From positions 1-64,000 of the forward strand of contig JACJOC010000013.1 in the NCBI GenBank assembly GCA_014695345.1: 64,000 nt of DNA, in the 5' to 3' direction. The notes beneath the pieces were generated by a model that was not told the origin of the DNA, made no database searches, and worked only from the letters and a program-made list of their open reading frames with translations. A program made the translations under genes and the position numbers. The stretch's first letter is position 1, and every line of letters starts with the position of its first letter. This document shows, one piece after another, positions 58,334 to 64,000 of this stretch. The DNA is from Cyanobacteria bacterium FACHB-471. GTDB taxonomy: Bacteria; Cyanobacteriota; Cyanobacteriia; Elainellales; Elainellaceae.

Positions 58334-58891
58334 TCAGTCAAAAGAATGTTCGCTCAGACGTGATTCAGACTTAAATGTTTCAGACTTAAATGTTTTAGAT
58401 TGCAGGCTGTAGTAAACCACTTCTGTCGCTGCATACTCTATGTTTTTCTCGTACTTCATACCCAGCTTTTGCATGACGCAACGAGAGGCGACATTTTCTG
58501 GACTTGTGACGGCAACGATTTGCTGGAGCTTAAGCGTGTCAAACCCCCAGCGCAAAACGGTGCTGGCTGCTTCAGTTGCTAATCCCTGCCTCCAATAAAA
58601 TGGATTAATAGCATAGGTTAGCTCGACTTCCGATGTATCCCCTAAATAATGCAGACCACAGTGCCCCACCAATTGCTGGTTTTGCTTGTAAACGAGCGCC
58701 CACACACCAAATCCGTGCTTCTGCCAATGGTCTAGCCGTCTATGTAAGATCTGAGCGGTCTGCTCAAAGGTGAGTGAACCTGTTGGAGACAAAGCTCTAG
58801 CAACCCCTGGATGGCTGTAAATCTCCTGATAAAGCTGATTTAAGTCAGCTGGGAAGAAATGCCTGAAAATAAGACGAGGAGATTTGAGCAT
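58334..58891 (-). CDS. GNAT acetyltransferase, RimJ/RimL-like
   Basis: A 185-residue N-acetyltransferase. The pattern PRLIFRHFFPADLNQL, LVGHCGLHYLGDTSEVELTYAINPFYWRQGLATEAAS (given here as GHCGLHYL, ELTYAINPFYWRQGLATEA) and VTSPENVASRCVMQKLGM matches the family that acetylates ribosomal proteins or small molecules using acetyl-CoA. The substrate is unknown. The C-terminus ends SKTFKSETFKSESRLSEHSFD, in which TFKSE is repeated by a 15-bp tandem duplication at about 58363-58392. The downstream AMIN gene is divergent. Confidence 0.85.
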   Translation of the reverse strand: MLKSPRLIFRHFFPADLNQLYQEIYSHPGVARALSPTGSLTFEQTAQILHRRLDHWQKHGFGVWALVYKQNQQLVGHCGLHYLGDTSEVELTYAINPFYWRQGLATEAASTVLRWGFDTLKLQQIVAVTSPENVASRCVMQKLGMKYEKNIEYAATEVVYYSLQSKTFKSETFKSESRLSEHSFD

Positions 58892-59015
58892 GAGTGGAGG
58901 AGTGGAGCGTAAACAAATTAAGGAATTTTCCCGTCAAGCTTCTGATAAGACGGTAAAAGAGTGGTGGCGATCGCCATCCTCCCACCCAAAAATATTAACG
59001 ACGAAACCTAGAGTT

Positions 59016-59423
59016 ATGAAATCCCGCTGGTCAAAGTTTAGTGTATTGCCCGCTATCGTACTGGCTGCAAGTGTTATTGCTGCTCCCGCAGAGGCAGCCG
59101 TGCTTCAGTTTTGGCGATTTGATGCAAATGCAAATCGTTTGGTCTTTCTAACGGACGTTAGTGTGCAACCCAGAGTGCAATTGCTTAATAACCCAACCCG
59201 GCTCGTCGTAGATTTACCCGGAATTATCTTTAGTCGGACGACCGTAAGGCAACCTTCTCGAAATCCGATTCAAGAGATCAGAGTCGGACGATTTGAGGAG
59301 CAGACCACTCGCATTGTGGTCGAGCTTAGCCCCGGCTACACCTTAGATCCAGATGAGGTGCAGGTGCGGGGAGCGACCGCAGCACAATGGAGCATTGACT
59401 TACCCACCCCTCGACGATTTTGA
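59016..59423 (+). CDS. Exported AMIN-domain protein
   Basis: A 135-residue secreted protein: signal peptide (MKSRWSKFSVLPAIVLAAS, cleavage near AEA at about 26) followed by one AMIN domain (about 30-130) with RLVVDLPG, IQEIRVGRFEEQTTRIVVEL and WSIDLPTP. AMIN domains bring periplasmic proteins to the division septum or to type IV pilus secretins through peptidoglycan contact. No amidase domain follows, which is unusual, since the domain is normally attached to an amidase or to PilQ. ATG 59016 is chosen because it opens the signal peptide; an upstream start at 58884 would precede it with 44 unrelated residues. Confidence 0.78.
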   Translation: MKSRWSKFSVLPAIVLAASVIAAPAEAAVLQFWRFDANANRLVFLTDVSVQPRVQLLNNPTRLVVDLPGIIFSRTTVRQPSRNPIQEIRVGRFEEQTTRIVVELSPGYTLDPDEVQVRGATAAQWSIDLPTPRRF

Positions 59424-59463
59424 TAGTAGGGTTGCGATCGCGGGCAGTCTCCTACTCCTCTCA

Positions 59464-61323
59464 TTATGCAAGTCCTGCTGCCGCTCGCTGGTCAGAAATC
59501 CACTGATGAGCCGCTGCAAAATCATCGGTCGTGATTTGAATAGAACTGGGATCGGTATGCCCTTGAGCCCGATATCGGCGGATTGCTTCTAGAGCAGCTT
59601 GATTACCCAAAAGTGCTAGGTCAGCGCCATTCCAGCCTTCGGTTTGGGTAGCCCAGTTTGCTAAATCTACATCTGCCAAAGGACGTTTTCGGTTATGAAC
59701 CTGGAGAATCGCTAGACGGCTTGCCTGGTCGGGCAAGTCTACTTTTAGCTGTACGTCCAGTCTGCCGGCCCGTAAGAGAGCAGGGTCAAGGGTTTCAGGA
59801 CGATTGGTGGCTCCGATTAACAACACATCGGCACATTCTTGTAAGCCGTCTAGCTCGGTGAGTAACTGCCCTACAACGCGATCGCTCACTCCTGAATCGC
59901 CTGAAAAGCTGCCCCGTGCAGGTGCCAGCGTATCAATTTCATCCACAAACACAACACAGGGAGAAGCCTGTCGCGCTTTGGTGAACACTTCTCGCACGGC
60001 CTGCTCAGACGCGCCTACCCATTTGCTCAACAGTTCTGGCCCATTCACCGCAATAAAGTTTGCTCTGGCTTGGGAGGCAACCGCCTTTGCCAAGAGGGTT
60101 TTGCCTGTACCGGGAGGACCCCAGAGGAGAATTCCGCGCGGCGTTTTGGCTCCGGTTTGTTGATACAGTTCGGGATAAAGTAAGGCTCCTTCGACGGACT
60201 CCTGAAGAATTTGCTTGACGTTTTCTAAACCGCCAATGCTATCCCAAGAAACTTGAGGAGACTCAATTTCAACCGATCGCAGCACAGCAGGTTTAATTTC
60301 TTTAATAGCCTGGAGAAAATCTGCCTGAGTAATTGTCATCGTGCGCGGAACGGGTGCTTTAAGTGAAGGGATCAGTCGCCGCAGGGCAGTGTAAGCAGCT
60401 TTTTGACACAGCGCTTTTAGGTCTGCGCCAACCATACCGACTGATAGGTCAGCGATCGCCCCCAAATCAACAGATCGCTCCAGTGGCATCGCTTCTGTAA
60501 GAATGGTGAGGATTTCTAGTCGCCCATCGCGATCGGGAATGCGGAACTGCACTTCTCGGTCAAACCGACCCGGACGACGCAAAGCCGGATCGAGGTGGTC
60601 AGGACGGTTCGTGGCTGCTAGAACGATCACGCCTTTGGTTCTGGCAAATCCGTCCATCAAGCTCAGCAATTGAGCGACTACTCGTTTCTCAACATCGCCT
60701 TCCACCTTGGAACGATCGGGCGCGATGCTGTCAATTTCATCGATGAATATAATGCACGGAGCAGAGCGAGCTGCCTTCTCAAACAGTTGGCGTAGACGGG
60801 CTTCGGCTTCTCCATAATATTTACCCATCACCTCTGGCCCGACGATGGCAATGTAGTTAACCTCCAACTCTTCAGCCAGGGCACGGGCAGAAAGGGTCTT
60901 CCCTGTACCAGGTGGCCCGACTAAAAGAACTCCTCGCGTCGGTTCTAAACCTAGCATTGTCAGCAGTTCAGAACGCTTTAGTGGAATTTCGACCAGTTCT
61001 CTTAATTCTCGAAAAACCTCTGACAGTCCACCCACGCCTTGTAGAGAACTATCTGATGGTGGGGTGACGATAAGGCGATCAGTGGTTGTACTTGCGGATG
61101 GATTAGCAGTACTGGAAGGCGATCGCTCTGTCGAGCTGGTTCGAGGGCGATCGCTCTCGGCTGTACGACCCGCACAACTAGACGCATCCGAAGAGGTACT
61201 GCGACGAGTTTTTACTTCCGTTTGAAACCCTTCATTTCTGCCTTCGATTTCCCGCACAAAGTAGAGAAGATCTTCAAATCCTTGATCGATCAGGTCTTCA
61301 AATTCTTTAAACAGATCGCTCAT
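59464..61323 (-). CDS. Two-AAA CDC48-like ATPase
   Basis: A 619-residue AAA+ ATPase of the CDC48/p97-like type with an N-terminal region of about 105 residues of low complexity (Ser/Thr/Arg-rich) in place of the usual CDC48 N-domain. D1 has Walker A VGPPGTGKTLSARALAEEL-like text near 140 and IIFIDEIDSIAPDR; D2 has GPPGTGKTLLAKAVASQA and VVFVDEIDTLAPARG. Both arginine-finger regions (NRPDHLDPALRRPGRFD, NRPETLDPALLRAGRLD) are present. Such proteins unfold or extract proteins, and cyanobacterial homologues exist but are uncommon in this short form. The ATG at 61323 is preferred over 61335. Confidence 0.9.
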   Translation of the reverse strand: MSDLFKEFEDLIDQGFEDLLYFVREIEGRNEGFQTEVKTRRSTSSDASSCAGRTAESDRPRTSSTERSPSSTANPSASTTTDRLIVTPPSDSSLQGVGGLSEVFRELRELVEIPLKRSELLTMLGLEPTRGVLLVGPPGTGKTLSARALAEELEVNYIAIVGPEVMGKYYGEAEARLRQLFEKAARSAPCIIFIDEIDSIAPDRSKVEGDVEKRVVAQLLSLMDGFARTKGVIVLAATNRPDHLDPALRRPGRFDREVQFRIPDRDGRLEILTILTEAMPLERSVDLGAIADLSVGMVGADLKALCQKAAYTALRRLIPSLKAPVPRTMTITQADFLQAIKEIKPAVLRSVEIESPQVSWDSIGGLENVKQILQESVEGALLYPELYQQTGAKTPRGILLWGPPGTGKTLLAKAVASQARANFIAVNGPELLSKWVGASEQAVREVFTKARQASPCVVFVDEIDTLAPARGSFSGDSGVSDRVVGQLLTELDGLQECADVLLIGATNRPETLDPALLRAGRLDVQLKVDLPDQASRLAILQVHNRKRPLADVDLANWATQTEGWNGADLALLGNQAALEAIRRYRAQGHTDPSSIQITTDDFAAAHQWISDQRAAAGLA

Positions 61324-61462
61324 CGTCGTTACCACAGTCCAGTGTTTTCAGTATAGTCACCCGCTTCGGGAGTGTGGGCTGTGCTTCAGGAGGAGATATT
61401 TTGGGCGTAATTTGAGCGTTACAGTTTGCAATAAAAGCAATAATCCTAATTTTAAAACTTAG

Positions 61463-61515
61463 GGCTACAGATGGAAGGGCACCCTGCGGCGTGGGGTGCC
61501 CTTCCATCTGTAGCC
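61463..61515. repeat. Second copy of the ATGGAAGG palindrome
   Basis: Arms 61463-61484 and 61494-61515 pair fully over 22 bases. The core GGCTACAGATGGAAGGGCAC differs from the copy at 29897 by G for A, and the opposite arm changes T to C to match. Confidence 0.9.
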
Positions 61516-61548
61516 TCTTTTTAGAGAAAATTATAGTAATAACCAAAT

Positions 61549-61908
61549 CTATTCGACGGGTTCCTGAATTTCAACGGAGGGATTGATCAGGTCAAAGCGC
61601 TCAAGCAGCAAAACCAAACCGACCGATACCAGTGCCCCTAGACCAATACCAATTGCTAACAGAGAAAGGTAGAGCCGCTTCAAGCTTTTGCGGGTAGCCG
61701 TAGCATCTTCGCGCCGCCGCTGGACCAGATCTGGCTCTTCTTGATCTCTTTCCTGTGGGGTGAGTGGTGTACTTCCTTCTGGTGTCAGATCTGTCCGTAT
61801 TAGTTCTTGTTGCTCACTTTCCTGGGGTGCGAGATCTGGCAAATGTCTCCCATTCTTAGAATAGGAGCTTTGATCGGGACTAGAAGGGTCAAACGGATGA
61901 TCGTTCAT
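61549..61908 (-). CDS. Protein with one C-terminal membrane helix
   Basis: A 119-residue protein: an acidic, Gln/Glu/Pro-rich N-terminal region (PFDPSSPDQSSYSKNGRHL and QERDQEEPDLVQRRREDA) followed by a single hydrophobic helix at about 86-108 (LYLSLLAIGIGLGALVSVGL) and a short tail. No known motif is seen. ATG 61908 is preferred to 61926. It follows the CDC48-like gene in the opposite direction of the dehydrogenase; its function is unknown. Confidence 0.55.
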   Translation of the reverse strand: MNDHPFDPSSPDQSSYSKNGRHLPDLAPQESEQQELIRTDLTPEGSTPLTPQERDQEEPDLVQRRREDATATRKSLKRLYLSLLAIGIGLGALVSVGLVLLLERFDLINPSVEIQEPVE

Positions 61909-61975
61909 GCTTGATATTTTGCTCAACCTTTAATCCAGTTGCATCAATCTAACGGTTGGTCTGAATAACTCTCCT

Positions 61976-62016
61976 GCGTGAATGGTGGTGAGGCTTCGTC
62001 GCACCACCATTCACGC
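61976..62016. repeat. 15-bp hairpin
   Basis: GCGTGAATGGTGGTG at 61976-61990 pairs with the exact reverse complement at 62002-62016 around an 11-base loop. It lies between the small membrane-anchored protein gene and the dehydrogenase end; a repeat or terminator. Confidence 0.75.
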
Positions 62017-62060
62017 TTCAAAAGATAGATTCATGCAAGAAGCTGAATAAAGGGCAAAAA

Positions 62061-62092
62061 GTAAGCCCCAGCCAGTCCGAAGACTGCTGGGG
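62061..62092 (-). terminator. Hairpin with UUCG tetraloop after dehydrogenase
   Basis: Read on the minus strand, CCCCAGC-AGTC pairs with GACT-G-GCTGGGG around TTCG, followed by CTTACTTTTTG. A C-G-closed UUCG loop with a T-rich tract after it is a credible intrinsic terminator about 110 bases past the stop of the dehydrogenase gene. Confidence 0.65.
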
Positions 62093-62201
62093 AACCATCA
62101 GGGTGCATCTATTAATTTCAGTATACCCCCATGAGGGGTGAAACCCCTCACCCCGCAAAAAAATATTTTTGGGAATTTGAAATTGAGGTTGGGGGTTAGG
62201 G

Positions 62202-63677
62202 CTAGAAGGTGCGTGACCATTCCTGAAACCAACGCTCGACAACGACTTTGGTCTGGGTGAAGAATTCGACAGCGTGATGACCTTGACCGTGCAAGTCGCC
62301 AAAGAAACTTTCTTTCCAGCCGCTGAAGGGGAAAAACGCCATTGGGGCCGCTACGCCGATGTTGATGCCGATGTTCCCGGCTTCCACTTCGTAACGAAAT
62401 TTGCGGGCGGCAGCACCGCTGCTGGTAAACAGACAGGCCATATTGCCATATTGCCCCCGGTTAACCAGGGCGATCGCTTCTTCAATGGTGTCTAAGTGAA
62501 TTAAGCCCAACACCGGTCCAAAAATTTCGGTTTGAGCGATTTCTCCAGTTGGCTGCACATCTTGTAAAATCGTCGGTCGCACAAAATGTCCCTGCTCATA
62601 GCCTGGAATCTGAGGGCTACGTCCGTCTACTAGAACTTTTGCTCCTTCTTCTGCACCCCGTTGAATGAGTTTTTCAATACGCGCTTTGCTTTCAGCCGAA
62701 ATCACGGTGCCCATCTCGACTCCAGGGTCGAGTCCGTAGCCGACTACGCGAGATTCAGCGGCAGTGGCGATCGCTTCGGTGAAACTATGCCGCGCCTCTC
62801 CGACCGTGATAGCAACCGAGGCGGCAAGGCAGCGCTGTCCGGCACAGCCGAAGGCACTATCTGCCATGATGCGAGTGGTCGTGTCGAGATTGGCATCGGG
62901 CAACACAATGACCGGATTTTTTGCACCACCCTGACACTGGGCACGTTTGCCATTGGCGGCAGCACGGCTATAAACATAACGGGCTACAGGGCTTGACCCG
63001 ACGAAACTCACAGCTCGAATGGCGGGATGATCCAAAATTGCATCGACTACATCCTTCGCCCCATTCACCAAATTCAACACACCGGGAGGTAAATCTAACT
63101 GATCGATCAGTTCAAATATTTTTCGCATTGTCAAAGGCACTTTCTCGGAAGGCTTGACGATGCAAGTGTTGCCGCAGGCGATCGCATAGGGCATAAACCA
63201 GAAAGGAATCATGCCCGGGAAGTTAAACGGACAGATGATTGCCGTCACACCGAGCGGCTGACGAATCATGATTTCATCCACACCTCTGGCGATGTCTTCT
63301 GAGTTGTAGCCCTGCATCAAAATTGGAATACCGCAGGCAACCTCAACATTCTCAACCGCCCGGCGCATTTCGCCGCGCGACTCTGCCAGTGTTTTGCCGC
63401 ACTCTTGAGTAATGGTTTGGGCTAAGTCGTCAAAGTGCGTTTCTAGAAGTTCTCGTAACCGAAACAAATATCGCACTCGTTCGTTAGCGGGTACTCGCCG
63501 CCATTCCACAAATGCAGCAGATGCAGCCTCAACAGCCCGCTCAACTTCTCCAGCTACAGACAAAGGAACCCTGGCAAGCTGCTCAAGTGTGGCAGGATTG
63601 GTGACTTCCAGAAGATCAGTGGTATCTGGAACAACCCATTGACCGTTAATATAATTTGCCAGGTCGTTTGTACTCAT
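62202..63677 (-). CDS. mmsA: CoA-acylating methylmalonate-semialdehyde dehydrogenase
   Basis: A 491-residue aldehyde dehydrogenase of the MmsA group. It has the ALDH blocks [67 protein letters not shown] (cited in parts), with the catalytic cysteine in [15 protein letters not shown]. The C-terminal [26 protein letters not shown]-type motif (here [16 protein letters not shown] and [10 protein letters not shown]) is diagnostic of MmsA. It oxidises methylmalonate semialdehyde or malonate semialdehyde to propionyl- or acetyl-CoA with NAD+, in valine or pyrimidine breakdown. ATG 63677 replaces 63710, which would add 11 residues. No mmsB is next to it. Confidence 0.92.
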   Translation of the reverse strand: MSTNDLANYINGQWVVPDTTDLLEVTNPATLEQLARVPLSVAGEVERAVEAASAAFVEWRRVPANERVRYLFRLRELLETHFDDLAQTITQECGKTLAESRGEMRRAVENVEVACGIPILMQGYNSEDIARGVDEIMIRQPLGVTAIICPFNFPGMIPFWFMPYAIACGNTCIVKPSEKVPLTMRKIFELIDQLDLPPGVLNLVNGAKDVVDAILDHPAIRAVSFVGSSPVARYVYSRAAANGKRAQCQGGAKNPVIVLPDANLDTTTRIMADSAFGCAGQRCLAASVAITVGEARHSFTEAIATAAESRVVGYGLDPGVEMGTVISAESKARIEKLIQRGAEEGAKVLVDGRSPQIPGYEQGHFVRPTILQDVQPTGEIAQTEIFGPVLGLIHLDTIEEAIALVNRGQYGNMACLFTSSGAAARKFRYEVEAGNIGINIGVAAPMAFFPFSGWKESFFGDLHGQGHHAVEFFTQTKVVVERWFQEWSRTF

Positions 63678-64000
63678 GCAGCAACATTCCTCAAGCGTCT
63701 GGTAATGCACAGTGTGGCTCAGATGACGCTGTTTTGGGCCACTGTTTTAGATATTATCGTTATTTGTCATTGGTCACAGGTCATTCGTTGTTTGTCATGA
63801 ATGCGGAGTAAGCCATATCATGGAGACAGATCGCGAACTGCCCCTACACGGGTTTGTGGTTTATAGAAGTGAAAATTGCTGTAAGGATTTCTGAGAGGGG
63901 TTTTATACCGATTTGATTTGAAAAGAATGCAGGTGCCCGCAGGGGCGAATGGCTATTCGCCCTTACAAGGAGTTGATGTGTCGTGAAACCTATTTAAATC
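63678..64000. other. Window end: decayed and intact palindromes, no gene
   Basis: No gene is seen. From about 63824 to 63882 there is an inverted, decayed copy of the repeat found at 49020-49080. From 63904 to 63966 the text TACCGATTTGATTTG and a GGGCGAAT/ATTCGCCC hairpin (63943-63962) match the repeat at 41704-41764. The stretch is a cluster of palindromic repeats. Confidence 0.6.

Noticed and set aside
1-64000. tRNA, rRNA or CRISPR array
   Set aside because: I looked for T-loop GTTCRANTC signatures with matching acceptor stems and for regularly spaced direct repeats with unique spacers and saw none. A tRNAscan-SE and CRISPRCasFinder run would settle this.

Overview
The window is chromosomal DNA from a cyanobacterium, probably a filamentous terrestrial or desiccation-exposed type. 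The reasons are the very frequent octamer GCGATCGC (the HIP1 site), a mycosporine sunscreen operon (mysA-mysB-mysC), a GH100 alkaline/neutral invertase, cyanobacterial families (DUF2721, RRM-type Rbp, TIGR03279 radical SAM, large kinase-AAA-GAF-histidine kinase proteins) and many short palindromic intergenic repeats. The exact genus cannot be read from the sequence. I saw no rRNA, tRNA, CRISPR array or intact transposase.

Layout. 0.8-2.5 kb: small exported or membrane proteins. 2.6-4.3 kb: a ClC chloride channel gene framed by perfect 19-bp inverted repeats, next to a broken aminotransferase gene. 4.4-8.6 kb: hisG, an ABC exporter, a cupin and small unknown proteins. 8.6-22.1 kb: mostly minus-strand carbohydrate and redox genes: glycogen-debranching-type glucosidase, exported VOC protein, GMC oxidoreductase, aquaporin, GH63-type glucosidase, SDR dehydrogenase, GH100 invertase and a dihydrolipoamide-dehydrogenase-like flavoprotein. 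The SDR, glucosidase and aquaporin genes are packed stop-to-start and look like one translationally coupled operon. 22.6-32.2 kb: signal transduction, with a response-regulator/histidine kinase hybrid, a 1757-residue Ser/Thr kinase-ATPase-histidine kinase, and a CACHE-type sensor kinase.

32.4-36.7 kb: a three-gene operon (winged-helix protein, P-loop ATPase, PD-(D/E)XK nuclease with a DUF1802-like N-terminus). It has no HIP1 site through about 4.1 kb and looks like an acquired, undescribed defence-type system. It is followed by an XRE regulator and an Rpn-type nuclease. 38.4-49.0 kb: the sunscreen region. mysA and mysB overlap, and mysC follows. A glycosyltransferase-TPR-methyltransferase fusion lies downstream. 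Upstream and divergent is a cyanophycin-synthetase relative whose Mur-ligase half is shortened and has no P-loop. No MysD (D-Ala-D-Ala-ligase-like) or NRPS gene is present, so this odd ATP-grasp ligase is a candidate for attaching the second amino acid. Between them lies a frameshifted acylneuraminate cytidylyltransferase remnant.

49.3-64 kb: a multi-GAF protein built on a truncated AAA-like domain and its companion, an AraC regulator with a BenE transporter, a winged-helix protein, an RRM RNA-binding protein, a GNAT acetyltransferase, an AMIN-domain protein, a two-AAA CDC48-like ATPase and methylmalonate-semialdehyde dehydrogenase. Several families of dispersed palindromic repeats recur across the window, one of them with a compensatory base change in its stem.
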